From Gonapodya sp. JEL0774 (taxonomy: Eukaryota; Monoblepharomycota; Monoblepharidomycetes; Monoblepharidales; Gonapodyaceae): a DNA stretch of 64,000 nucleotides. Below the pieces are notes generated by a model. It had not been told where the DNA came from and did no database searches. It saw only the letters and a list, made by a program, of their open reading frames with translations. The stretch spans positions 1-64,000 of the forward strand of contig JADIIX010000086.1 of NCBI GenBank assembly GCA_027604505.1, in the 5' to 3' direction. Below are positions 23,836-36,059 of this stretch, piece after piece. The number at the start of each line of letters is the position of its first letter. Within the stretch, counting starts at the first letter, position 1. Both the position numbers and the translations under genes were made by a program.

Positions 23836-26680
23836 TGAATATTGCTCTCAACTCCACACACATTCCATCCGGTTCATCGGAAGGAACCGAAAACCCTCCA
23901 TCGGCAGGACCGACGATGGCGTCGGATGAACGCCGAGAGCCAGAGATGGCTCAAACCACTCCCCATCCACGACGGGCGTCCAGTCGAGGGAGACCGTTGC
24001 CCCAACCACCCAGTTCTGAGCTCCCCCACCATAATTGGCAAAGTCCCAATCCCTCACTACCGGCAACTCCGGCTGCTCTCATAACTGAATTTCCATGGAC
24101 GAGGCCTCCCATTGGGCCAGCTGATGGAGGGTTAGGGCATGATAGTAAAATATCGAGTGCACAGGAGAATGAAGCGCATTCGAGAGATCGTGACGCTGGA
24201 GTCAGAAACCAGAATCCAGAGATGGCACAGGTGAGTTTTCTTGATTGTACGTGTCCTTTGTTTCGCATGAGCTCACCTCAGATTTGAACTCTCTCACTTC
24301 ATTTCGCTCACTCGACCGACGACCACGTTCACAACATTATAGCGCCCGCCCAGAACACACCAATTCTCACCACCTTCATCAACTCACCCTGGTCGCTCCT
24401 CCTCCCACAGCCGTTCTCGCCGACGCCACGAACGAAATACAGCACGCTCGGCCAACAATCCTCAACGATCGTCCTCCCCACAACACCCCTCAGAATCTTA
24501 CCACGATGATGCTGAGATCTGGTATGCTGCGCAGGTGAACGAGTTGCAGGCCGCGGACGGTGTACCGGTTGAATTGCCGTACCGATTTGTGCACGTGGGG
24601 AGATGCAACTACGCCAACACCAAGCTGGTATTTGCCGAGACAATGCCAACTGCTTTATTGGGCAAGGTGAGTACGTCTGCATGGATTATGTTGGCCCTTC
24701 CGGAAGCCGTGAAATGCACATCACGGAGGGTCTCACGGTCTATCCTATGGAAAGCGAGTCCTGTGTCTCCAGCGATATGGAGGATTACAAAATGGCCACA
24801 TTGGTGGAGAGACTTGTGACAATCTACAAGTTCGCAGAGGTCGGCTGTTCTCCCCACGGAATATCAATTTTCCACCCTTTCGCCTCCATGTTTGCGCCGC
24901 TTAGCAGTTGCTTGTCATATTTTCACACTCGTTTGCTTTGCTCATTATTAGATGGACACTGGCCCTTTCAAAGCTCGAATCGAAATTCTCAACGGCTTGC
25001 CCGCATTCACCATGTTCCAGGTTCGACACTGCTTTGTCCTCCCGGTTACTGCCTTTTCCAACGTTGATAACTCCGAAATTTTCCCTTCGAAAAAGCCGTT
25101 CCACCTTATCCTCTACGTCATCGTCGCACCTCTCCTTTCCCTCGCCTTCTTCTGCCTGGCTCTCAAAGCCGTCATGAATTCTGCTGTGTTAGCGGGGAAT
25201 ATATTTGTGGTGGTCTTGGTGATGGGAAGTAGCATAGGGTGGTGTGGGGGTATTGGTTGGAGTGGATGGCGCGTGAGTTATCAAACCCCATACCATAGAT
25301 ATCCTGAAGCCGATTACGTATCTCATCCTACTTCTCAGTTTCACCGAAATCTTGTTTCCACGCTCAATGTGTTTAACTCTGCTGACGAGCATGCAGGCCT
25401 CCACTGGCAATCCGTGCCCAACCCCGCCCTGCTGGCCAGGGGGGGTTGGATCGCGAGATGGGCCAGGTGGGGATGGTCGCCACCTTATAAGGTAATTCGG
25501 GGCTTTCGATTTTGGTGCTGCTGCCTGCGTAAATGATGCTCAACTGCTCTAACGTTCAATGTCCAACTACACTCAGATTATATCCGTCACATCGCAGCCT
25601 CTCCCGTACTCCACACTCGACCGCCCCCAACCTCCCAACTACACGGCGACACCGGACGAGACCTTCACTCCTTCAAAGCGCCGTAAGGTGAACGTGCTCG
25701 ACATGCTGCGGCGGCCCGGGAGGGGAGGTTTCGGAAATGAAAGCATGACAGGGACAGCTGATCGTCCGCCGTCCTGGGCGTCGATGGAGACGGGTGATCT
25801 GTTGGACACACCAACTGGTAATCCAATCATGACGCAGGGATTTCCGACTGACATGAGCGGATGGCGGGTTCCAATTGGAGTGGAGTACCTGCCTCCCCCG
25901 TGGGCTGCAGCATCTCTGGTTCCTGCAGTCCAATCCGAGGACGATGAGCAGCAGCGGAGCTCTCCGAGTCCGATCCAGCCAGTCTCAGCCCCGCACGGTC
26001 AGTGGTCTCGGCGTTCGGCGATTCCGACAGCGCCGACCCCGCTGGAGAGGGCAATAACTCCGATATCCATGTTGGGTCGCCCTGGAACGTCGACGTCTGG
26101 ATCTAGATCATCACCTTTGGAATCCAGACCGCCTATGTCCGCAGTTCCTTCCGAATCGGTGACGTTGCAAGCTCCGCAAATTGACATCCACATTCCCGGT
26201 GCTGAGTTCTCCCCACTGCTTGTTGCGACCACTCCTGCACAGTTACTTCAACAGCAACAGGAAAAGCGAAACAACCGTCGCTCAGTTATTTCTGTCTCAG
26301 GCGTGTTTGCCGCCCTCGTAGGTGGATCGGGAACAGGAAAAAGAGGTGCTAAGAACCGTACCGAATCTCCTTCGCGTGCAGGATTCAGGGACAACCGGAA
26401 ATCTACCGCATCTGTTATCACGGTTTCTGGGCTGCTTCCATGGACAAATGACGAGGAGGATGCTTCGACGTCTTCAAAACCCTCCATGGGACGGCAGGAT
26501 CGGTCGTCACGTCGAACTCGGTCAGACGAGGAAATGGTTGGAAAGAAAATATCGATATCAGGTGGGACAGAGGACGTTGGCGGGGGTGAGAGCTTGGGTT
26601 GGGTGAGAAGACCCCGGTCGCAATCGATTTCCGCCCGAGTTTCTGAGTGGCTCGGATCTGCCACTGTGGATGCGAGATGA
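23836..26680 (+). CDS. unrecognised multi-exon membrane protein, Pro/Ser-rich ends
   Basis: The first exon (from the ATG at 23836 or a later in-frame ATG) encodes a disordered Pro/Ser-rich N-terminus, including RPLPQPPSSE, a class I SH3-ligand pattern (RxxPxxP). It splices at about 24230 to PPRTHQFSPPSS. The middle has Cys-bearing pieces (CNYANTK and GEYVCMDYVGPSGS) in two overlapping frames that I could not reconcile. Next come two hydrophobic segments (LILYVIVAPLLSLAFFCLAL and SAVLAGNIFVVVLVMGSS, about 25100-25235). The last exon (from about 25575) is a disordered cytoplasmic tail rich in Ser and Arg with repeated SVxSVSG/TVSG-like pieces. No family was recognised. A frame conflict near 24630-24670 may be an unrecognised intron or a frameshift. 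Confidence 0.5.
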
Positions 26681-28560
26681 GCTACGTATTCAACACCAGA
26701 TACTTGTTTCACATGACAATTTTGCACGCACCAGGCACGTCGAAACGTTCGAGAGTGCCAAACCCTAGTATTTTACATACCTATTTTTTGACTGATGTGA
26801 CGTCCATGTAAATGAGCTTTTAGGTCGCAATTGTGTGTATTTCATGTTTGCAGCGTGGATGAAACGAGCACGGAGCCGGTTGCAGCGCAGATGAAACGAG
26901 TGCGGTGCAGTTGCAGTGCTGGCTCTCAATTGTATCGCCGTAATCTAATTCTACCATGATTGACTCTTCTCGCTATACGCAGCTGGGTTCTTTGCAATGC
27001 CATCGTATCTTGATTGGCATGTGGCAGCTCAGGTGGGATCCGGATCGGCTTCACTGGTGAGCCGACGCTGACACTCTGACATCCAAAGCTCACCGGCGTG
27101 GGGCAACTACCCAAACCAAGATGCGATAGTGTCTGCGATGAGAGAGCACTATGATTCTGGATTCACCACCGTGAGTATGAGCAAAAATATCCTTGGCACA
27201 ACTGATCGCAATGACATAGTCTGGGAACCAGTTTGATCTGGCAGATATTTATGGTCCATCTGAAATTCTCTACCGTCATTTTCTTCACGACTTGCGTGTA
27301 AATCCCACCCGTGAACCCCGTAACCCAGCTCCGCTTGGATTCACAAAATGGGTGCCCCCACCCGGACCCATGGGAAGACGCGAAGTGGAGAAGGCTGTGA
27401 GGGAACGAATGGAAAGAATGGGAGTCAGGGTTTTGGATATGATACAATTTCATTGGTGTGTTTCGGAACGAGGAGTTCCCCAGTAATCCTGAATCTTCGG
27501 TTTAATGCCTCTGCTTCGAATCAAACTTCGTCTGCGCATTTCTTTTTCCTCATCAGGCGCGACTACTCCGATAAGCGATACATGGACGCTCTCTGACACT
27601 TCAAGGAGCTAAAACAGGAGGGTCTGATTCGAGAGATCGCGCTCACCAATTTTGACACAGTGAGGTTGAAGGAGATTTTAGACGCGGGTGAATAGCTTTG
27701 GGGCTCTGCATGTATCACGATCTTTTGTTGAAACTGGTTGTGCAGGCATTCCGATTGTCTCAAATCAGGTTCAGTACTCTCTAGTGGACCGTCGACCAGA
27801 GCTTCGAATGGCGGAGCTCTGCCGCTCAAGAGGAGTGAAGCTTCTCACGTACGGCACGTTAGTGAGTAAATTCGTATTGCCGCTATTCTGTGACAAGGAA
27901 GGAGATCCACCCATTCTCTTGTTTGCATGGTTGCGAAATCGTCGTCAGTGCGGTGGACTTCTCTCCCCCACATACCTTCGACAATCTGCTCCTCCTTCTT
28001 CGCTCACTCCTTCCCAGAAAAAGTATCTTCAAATGATTCAAGCGTGGGGCGGCTGGTCCAAGTTCCAGAACCTCTTGGAGGTCCTGGACGCAGTTGCCAG
28101 AGAGAAGAGGGCAGGAGGAGCTGAGCAAGCTGACCTGAGCGCAGTGGCAGTGAAGTGGGCGCTGGGAAAAGATTTCGTGGGAGGAGTGAGTATGCACTCT
28201 GTGTTGGCAATCGGCTCTCACGGCGACACTCACTTGTACCGCTACTCTGACCTTTTGATTGCCACATGAGTAGGTCATTGTTGGTCAGTTGGCAAATTTC
28301 TAAACTAGATTGTGATATCTTACTGGTGCTTTGATAGGCGTGCGTTTCGGGATATCTTCCCATATCGCGTCAAACCTCATTCCGTTTAGCTTCTCTCTCA
28401 CGGACACGGATCGTGCCCGAATTGAGACAGCGGCTGGCTCTGGGGAAAATCTTCTCGAGAGTATCGGGGATTGCGGGGACGAGTGAGTTGGCGAAGGTGT
28501 ATCTCTCAATTCTTGACACTAGTTCGTTTGACCACTTTTCTTGATAGGTATCGTTAAGTA
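26560..28560 (+). repeat. tandem duplication, unit A
   Basis: About 2 kb is closely repeated at 28765-30745. Matching covers the 3' end of the preceding membrane-protein gene (TATCAGGTGGG...GCGAGATGAGC), the intergenic spacer, and the whole aldo/keto reductase gene including its introns. Introns and spacer are nearly as conserved as exons, which points to a recent duplication. Confidence 0.85.
26956..28556 (+). pseudogene. aldo/keto reductase, copy A, with a premature stop
   Basis: Exon structure is the same as copy B: MIDSSRYTQLGSLQ, then SPAWGNYPNQDA, FDLADIYGPSE, LGFTKWVPPPGPMGRR, MIQFHW, IPIVSNQVQYSLVDRRPE and WALGKDFVGG, ending GDEYR. These are landmarks of the aldo/keto reductase fold (catalytic Asp, Tyr, Lys and His in order). 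At 27594-27596 the codon after MDAL is TGA where copy B has CGA (Arg), about halfway through the protein. The splice sites are kept, so I read it as a recent nonsense pseudogene. A truncated product or read-through is possible. Confidence 0.8.
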
Positions 28561-28764
28561 TTGGAAGACGTTACGATCCAACTTATGTACTCAGAAAGAA
28601 TGGCAAATCCCAACTATAATAATATGTAGCATGTATTCCTCCTCCGTGGTGGCTCCCTCAGGGACATCCGAGCGACCACATGGAACTGCTGAATATATAC
28701 TACTTCAGCCCAGGGGACGATAGGGTCGATCCCCACGTTGAATTCTGCCTGAAGAGAAAATGGC

Positions 28765-30745
28765 TGTGATATCAGGTGGGGAAGAGGACGGTGGCGGGGT
28801 TCGGAGAGAATGCACCACTCGATCGATGTCCGCCCGAGTCTCGGATCTGCCACTGTGGACGCGAGATGAGCAACGTATATTCAGCTCCAGATGCTTGTTT
28901 CAGATGACAATTTTGCACGCACGAGGCACGTCGGAGTGTTCGGGAGAGGCAAACCCTGGTATTTTACATAGCTATTTTTTGACTGATATGACGTCCGTGT
29001 AAATGAGCTTTCAGGTCGCAATTGTGTGTGCATATTTTATGTTGACAGTGCGGATGAAACGAGTACATAGCCGGTGGCAGCACTGGCTCTGGGTCGTTCT
29101 CAATCGTATCGCCGCAATCTAATTCTGCCATGATTGACTCTTCTCGCTATACGCAGCTGGGTTCTCTGCAATGCCATCGTATCTTGACTGGCATGTGGCA
29201 GCTAAGGTGGGATGGGAATCACTGGATCGGCTTCCTTAGTGAACCGGCACTGACGCTCTGACATCCAAAGCTCACCGGCGTGGGGTAACTACCCAAACCA
29301 AGATGTGATAGTGTCTGCGATGAGAGAGCACTATGATTCTGGATTTACCACCGTGAGTATGAGCAAAAATATTCGCAAACGGATTGCGCTGACCTTTAGT
29401 CTGGGAAAAACCAGTTTGATATGGCTGATCATTATGGCCCATCTGAAGCTCTCTACCGCCGTTTCCTCCAACACTTGAGCGCAAATCGCCCCCGTGAACC
29501 CCGTAACCCAGCTCCGCTTGGATTCACAAAATGGGTTCCCCCCCCCGGACCCATGGGAAGACGCGAAGTGGAGAAGGCTGTGAGGGAACGAATGGAAAGA
29601 ATGGGGGTCAGCGCTTTGGATATGGTACAGTTTCATTGGTGGGTCTTAAAAATACGAGATCTTTGGTTGGGCGTAAATCTCTGTGTTAAAGATTCAAAAC
29701 TTCCGATCCCATGTCCTTTACGGACTCTTTCTCCTTATTAGGTGGGACTACTCCGATAAGAGATACATGGACGCCCTCCGACACTTCAAGGAGCTAAAAC
29801 AGGAGGGTCTGATTCGAGAGATCGCTCTCACCAATTTTGACACAGTGAGGTTGAAGGAGATTTTAGACGCGGGTGAATAGCTTTGGGGCTCTGCATGTAT
29901 CACGGTCTTTTGTTGAAGCTGGTCGTGCAGACATTCCGATTGTCTCAAATCAGGTTCAGTACTCTCTAGTGGACCGTCGACCAGAGCTTCGAATGGCGGA
30001 GCTCTGCCGCTCAAGAGGAGTGAAGCTTCTCACGTACGGCACGTTAGTGAGTAAATTCGTATTGCCGCTATTCTGTGACAAGGAAGGAGATCCACCGTTT
30101 CTCTTGTTTGCATGGTTGCGAAATCGTCATCAGTGCGGTGGACTTCTCTCCCCCACATACCTTCGACAATCTGCTCCTCCTTCTTCGCTCACTCCTTCCC
30201 AGAAAAAATATCTTCAAATGATTCAAGCGTGGGGTGGCTGGTCCAAGTTCCAGAACCTCTTGGAGGTCCTGGACGCAGTTGCCAGAGAGAAGAGGGCAGG
30301 AGGAGCTGAGCAAGCTGACCTGAGCGCAGTGGCAGTGAAGTGGGCGCTGGAAAAAGATTTCGTGGGAGGAGTGAGTATACACTCTGTGTTGGCAATCGGC
30401 TCTAACCGCGACACTCACTTGTACCGCTCCTCTGACCTTTTGATTGCCACATGAGTAGGTCATTGTTGGTCAGTTGGCATATTTCTAAACTAGAGTGTTA
30501 TATCTTACTGGTGCTTTGATAGGCGTGCGTTTCGGGATATCTTCCCATATCGCGTCAAACCTCGTTCCGTTTAGCTTCTCTCTCACGGACACAGATCGTG
30601 CTCGAATCGAAGGAGCTGCTGGCTCCGCGGAAAAAATGTTCAATCGGATTGGGGATTGCGGTGATGAGTGAGTGCATCTGTTACTATCTGTGAAATCTTG
30701 ACACAAGTGTTGGTGAACCACATTTCCTTTTAGATACCGATAAGG
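28765..30745 (+). repeat. tandem duplication, unit B
   Basis: This is the second copy of the unit described at 26560-28560, in the same orientation. Its left end carries only a decayed 3' tail of the membrane-protein gene (DVGGG/DGGGV, ISARVS/MSARVS), with indels and no promoter or upstream exons, so that part is a non-functional fragment. Confidence 0.8.
29130..30743 (+). CDS. aldo/keto reductase, copy B (intact)
   Basis: This is an NADPH-dependent carbonyl reductase family member. The start is the ATG at 29130 (MIDSSRYTQLGSLQ). Exons join as WQL to SSPAWGNYPNQD, GFTT to FDMADHYGPSE, QFHW to WDYSDKRYMDALRHF, LDA to DIPIVSNQVQYS, DFVGG to VIVGVRFG, and GDE to YR before the stop at 30741. The AKR catalytic residues appear: Asp in FDMAD, Tyr in HYGPSE, Lys in GFTKW and His in QFHW. 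A NADP-binding end is suggested by VIVGVRFGISS. Several introns match copy A base for base over long runs. It resembles AKR proteins that act on small aldehydes; the substrate is unknown. No stop interrupts it. Confidence 0.85.
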
Positions 30746-31009
30746 ATTATGGGATAACCTTCCGACGGAACTTTTGTACTCAAAGAAGAAATACAGATTG
30801 CAAATTTTTCGTTCCGGAGGTCTGGGAGACTTCGTGTCCCAGCTTGCCAGCCCACTTCCGCCCTCAGGGACAAGCCGATCCATCATCAGGGAATCCCACT
30901 GCAGTTATATCTACCAGCGATGCCAGATGTCCCGACCACGCCCGCGATGGATGCTTCACTAAACGAGGGAGGCATGTACTAAGAAGCTCGTGTGCCTTGA
31001 GGATGGTGA

Positions 31010-34000
31010 ATGCAAACTGACCCCATATCGTTGGAAGCAGAATCCGGAGCGCGAGCGCAAGGGAGACCCAACAATGTGTTTGCACCTCCTATAAAACGGA
31101 AGAGCTACCAGTTCCGGGCCTTGGTGAATTGTGATGGATAGATTTGGCCGATTCGATGGGGGACAGTGGAGTGATCTTGACAGTCGTTTTGGGGCGCATC
31201 AGGTCCGCAAGTCTATCGCATTTCAGAAACGTCAGATGTTTACAAATATCTGCTGCATAAGCTGTTGCCCTCTAATGATGGTGCGGTTCTCCGCCGCTTC
31301 AACACGTTGTGCGGTGGTTTCTCAAGCTTCACAATTCCACCAGGTCGTCATCTCCAGCGTCCTCGGAGTTGTTCTACAGGGTCTTATCTCCAAGTCTGCC
31401 ACCGGGGTTGAATTCCTGTTTTGCTCCAATGTGGACGCGTCCGACCCTTCAACTGGGCTCCCTATCACTGACGTCAATCTCTTGGTGTTCTACAATGCAA
31501 CAAACTACACGGGCCCGGCTATCAAGTCTGCGTCATATGAAACGGGTGCCGTGAGGCATGCCAATTTCATCAATGCGGGTGTGTCTGTTCTGAATGTTTT
31601 CTGCTGTTCCTGCCACTGACTTCGGAACTCGGCAGGGGGAAGCGGAGCAAGTGGACTCATAGGAGTTCCTTCTTGTGAGCGGTGGCTTGGATGTAGGTTG
31701 TTTCTCCAAGTTTTTCCTCTCCAGTTGTGCGACTGCTGTTCTCAAGCAATAATGCAGCGTCCTACCCGAACTCTTGGCCCATTCCCGCTCCACCGTATGA
31801 CAAAGGAATCTTAGGAGTTCTTCCGGACGTTGCAGGACGTGACACGTGAGCAGTGATGTCCGCTTCTGTGAAACATAGATGTCGAAACGTTCCTTGCAGC
31901 ACTTTTCGCAACCAGCCTTCGACCGGGTGGCTTGGGTCCGTTCTCAACCCTCTTGGTCAATATCCTTTTCTCGTCTCTTATCAATCCCTCCCCTGGCTTT
32001 TCGTTTACTCGCCATCCTCCCTCCGATCCACTGTGGGCTCCAAGCCATCCGCAAACTACTCTGTGAATCTCGCTGCATCTGGTTTTTCAATCGGTATCTC
32101 TGTGAACTCTTCTGCATCAACTACACCCTCCTTGCCGCCCAGATTCGGCTCGGTGAATGCTGCAACCGATTCGGGAATGCTTGCGCTCTCCTCCAATCGT
32201 TTCTTCGTATCCAATGTGACGTTTCCACCTGCCATGCTGGCAGCGTCAACGTCGCAGGCTTCGCTTTTGACGTATCTAGCTGGCAACCCGTTGCGTGACG
32301 TGTCACTCAAGAGCGCCCCGTATTTCGTGGATGTAAGCACAGATATCGAAGCGGCCGCTGCAGGAAAATATTCTCGTGATGGCGATGGGATATCTAAAGC
32401 AATGGATGACAAAATTGGGTCGCTGCTTCTGAGGTGAATCCCCCTCCACGAGTAACCACTTAAATTTACATCCAAGCCATGTCGCTCCACAGCACAGTTC
32501 TTCAGCTTGTTGCGCTTGACAAAACGCCCCTCACTAGCTCCAGCGCATCCTTACAGGCCCAACTTAACTACATCCAGCAAGCAGCGGCCCTTTCGACGAA
32601 TGTTCCCGCCTCAGCCCTTATATTTGAGAAGCTGGACTTCGGCACTTTGGAGTTTTCTGCGACAATTCAGGCGGGCACTGATAGAAGAGTCGCTTCGACG
32701 GCAAATTTACCCTCTCAGTGGCTAAGGAGGCTGGTTGTATTGACAGAGCTTTCCAATATGATCTGTAAGTCAACCTGTCAATTTTCAGTCTTCGTCAGTA
32801 CCGAAGTGTAATCATGTTGGTTAATGCCAGTGCGTCAGCTGGGAACCGTGTTCCCACTCAAGAACCTCACGTCGGCAGTCATATCACAGGGTTTCCGCCA
32901 TTTCCCATCATACATCAACACAAAGGTGAACTTTGTGACTGCTGTCAGATTGACAACAACAAATGTTCCGAAGTAACCTTTCTGGGCTACCACACGGTTC
33001 TTTTAGGCAGCAGCAAACCTTCCGATTGCGAGCTTTATTGGGAGGATTTTATATCCGTGGGGTGTGTCGTTCCTCATTCCCATATTTGTTGTGACGATTG
33101 TCCGGGAGAAGGAAGCACGTATTGAGGTGATGATGAAAATGGTGAGAGCTGTTCAGAAAAGGCTTGTTTTTCATATTTTCACCTCTCCGAATCTTAGAAC
33201 GGCCTCAAGCTCAGTTCTTACTTCATAATTCAATACCTGCAGTTTCTGATTCTTGCAATCATTTCGGCCATCGTGTTTCTCTTGGCCGGGACGGCAGGCA
33301 GACTGGACATGTTCATTAACACCAACCGAGCGATTCTACCTCTCCTGTTCTTGATTTGGTCCAACGTTCAAGTGTCGTTGGCATTTTTTTTCAGCTCCTT
33401 CTTCAGCAAGAATCGTACAGCGCTCGGTAAGTTTTCTCAAATCGGCATGCAAGAGCAAAAGCAGAGCACTAAATTCTTCTATGTCCCAGTAATGACGTTT
33501 TTAATTGTTTTGTGCTCTGTTGGTGAGCCACGCTCGCTTTATCAGTTGGAGCTTTTCTTTTCCGTGATACATGGCCTTAGTGGTTGCTCTGGCACTCGAC
33601 GCACTATACTCGGGACCTCTCAATACCGCTTTCTTCCTCTGTGAGTTCTCCTTTGGAGCGTGGCTGAACTGCTTTTCTTCTTATGGGTTATTCAGGGCCG
33701 CCATTCGCATTTTATCGCGCTCTCTCGAGAATCAACAATGCCTCTTGGCGAAGATCACTGCGACCATATGAACTCTCTTCTCTCGCGTTCCCGGACGAAG
33801 TCGGAACCGCAATGGTTTTTATGGTCGTCGAAATTCCAATTTTCATGCTCCTGGGATACTATTTGACCCAGGTATTATTGCTGTTGTGAAGACTTGAATG
33901 CCGATGTTCAGCCGTTACAAATTTCCCAGGTACTTCCAAGCGAGTTCGGCGTCCGCAAGCCCGTCTGGTTTCCCGTCACCGCTGCAATGTCATACTTTTC

Positions 34001-35641
34001 GTCTCTTCAGAAAGGACGAATTTCCAGCCGGCCCCATCTCAGCCGCAAAGAACGAGGAACCATAACTCCTGAGCAGAGTCAGGCTGTGGCGACGCTCCAT
34101 AAATCCAACTCATCGCATTTGGTTACTATTCCTGAAGAAGATGACGACGTTCGTGAGGAAAGGCATAGGGTGAACGAAGGGCATGTGGACATGTCTAAGA
34201 CCCCATTGCTCATCCAAGGAATGCGAAAGATTTACGGCGGACGAATGGGCAAGGGTCCGAAAATCGCAGTGAATAATATCACGGTTGCGGCTGAGGAAGG
34301 ACGGGTCTTCGGACTGCTAGGTCCGAACGGCGCGGGTAGGTCAATCATTTTCACCTATTCGACGGTATCTCATCACTACTTTGCTCAGGCAAAACTACGT
34401 TGATATCAATCTTGACCGGGATCTACCCGCCAACAGATGGTGAAGCCATCATTGCGGGTTACAACATTCGTGAGCTCTCGTACACTGGACAAATCGACTA
34501 GCATATCACTAATAATGCTTGGTGATCCACAACAAGATACTAATATGGCCGATGTATATCGGAATATCGGCGTTTGTCCTCAACATGACATTCGTGAGTT
34601 CGATCGTTCTCCCAAGGTGCCGGAGGACGAGCATTCAAGTTTCCGCCCTTGGTTTGTTGATTTTCATTTGTCCGCAGTCTGGGATGATTTAACCGTAGAA
34701 GAGCACCTCCTGTTTTGTGAGTTTTGAGACTACAAAAATGTCAGACTGAGCCTCATCAGAATTTTATTCTATCTGACACCTCGACGTGCAGACGCTCGGC
34801 TCAAGGGCATACCGGCATCGGAGGAGCAAGCCGCTGCTCTCGCTTCCATGAAAGCAGTGGCCCTTCAAGATTTTGCCACACGACTTTCGAAGGGCTTAAG
34901 CGGGGGTGAGAAGAGAAGGCTCAGTATTGCGATTGCGTTGGTGGGGAGTCCTGCTTGTGTATTTCTGGATGAGCCCACAGTAAGTGTGATGGTGTAGGAG
35001 AGTGTACAGTTTCAATTTCTTATCGAACGTTCCTTTAGACAGGTTTGGATCCCGAAGTGCGCCGTCTTATATGGAATATCATCACCAAAGCACGAGCCGG
35101 TAAAACAATCATTCTGACCACGCACTCCATGGAAGAGGCGGAGGTCTTGTGTCAACGAATCGGTATTATGGCGAAAGGCACGATGCGGTGTCTGGGGAGT
35201 GTGCTGAGACTGAAACAGCTTTATGGAGCTGGATTCAAGCTTACTTTCTCTGCCGCGACCAATGACATGAGCAAAGCGGGATCGTACGTCCAAATGGAAT
35301 TGCGCACTGTCTGCCGTGTCTCTCCGCTTACTGTGACCCCAATATCTTTTCCCAGATTTGTTGAGTCCATTCTGCCAACCGGAGATTACAAGCGTATCGA
35401 CTTCTTTTCCACCAGTGCCACATATGAGTTTACTCCAGGTGCGGGGCAAATAGGGCAAATTTTTGAGGTGATGCAGCGGGATAGTGCTGCATATGGGATC
35501 TTTGATTGGGGCATCTCGCAGACTTCTCTTGAGGAAGTCTTTTTGGAGATTATCACGTGAGTATATCCCTCGCTGTCGTATCTTGAGCTTGGCAATCAAT
35601 AATGAATGTGATTCAGTGACGACGATGCGTCAGCTGATTGA
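31010..35641 (+). CDS. ABCA-type half-size ABC transporter
   Basis: The start at 31010 (MQTDPISLEAESG) follows an in-frame TGA. Exon 1 ends KRKSYQFRAL at 31123 and joins VRKSIAFQKRQMFTN, a cytoplasmic patch before TM1 that is typical of ABCA proteins. A large extracellular loop with Asn glycosylation sites follows, then a run of membrane segments (ILYPWGVSFLIPIF, SAIVFLLAG, ILPLLFLIWSNVQVSLAFFF, MVFMVVEIPIFMLLGYYL). The single nucleotide-binding domain has GLLGPNGAG/KTT (Walker A split by an intron near 34335), a Q-loop region CPQHDI, WDDLTVEEHLLF, the signature LSGGEKRR, the Walker B VFLDEPT and the H-loop TTHSMEEAE. It ends ITDDDASAD. ABCA proteins move lipids. With one membrane and one ATPase half it would need to dimerise, possibly with the paralogue at 37347-42439. 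Confidence 0.88.
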
Positions 35642-36059
35642 GCATGGCAATAAGGACGAACCAGGACTCGTGAACATGCAACCAACAATCCCGTCTAATG
35701 AACAATACATTCATGATAGAAACGGAAAAACACGCATAATCATGGCTAATATTCGTGTAACTAGACTTGCATGGTAATTGAATTTTCCTTATATGTACAT
35801 ACCTTGTGTTGGCTGCCTGACTGATCACCCAAAGTGGAACAGGAGACGCGTGTTAACTCTCGACCATCCGAGCATCAAAGTCAGTTCCATATATCTGGAA
35901 ATAGGCATCATATACTTTCTAGTGAAGAATCACCGCCTGACGTGCCTCAGTTCTGCCTGGCTGGTCTCACCACATTCATTCTTCCCTTCGCAGTTGCTCC
36001 GATTGAACTGCTTCTCACCATTCTGAGACCGTTATCAATTCAAGCCCGTCTTCGACTTA
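35642..36059. other. intergenic; no gene seen
   Basis: This gap lies between the ABCA stop and the start of the coiled-coil membrane protein, both on the plus strand. It should hold the latter's promoter. No clear element is seen. Confidence 0.4.

Noticed and set aside
27594-27596. TGA in AKR copy A read as selenocysteine or a reassigned codon
   Set aside because: Copy B has an ordinary Arg codon there and other genes in the window use TGA as stop, so a simple nonsense mutation is the better reading.
30745-31009. Possible extra gene between the AKR and the first ABCA
   Set aside because: Only short, uncorrelated frames occur, and the left part still matches the flank of the duplication unit.
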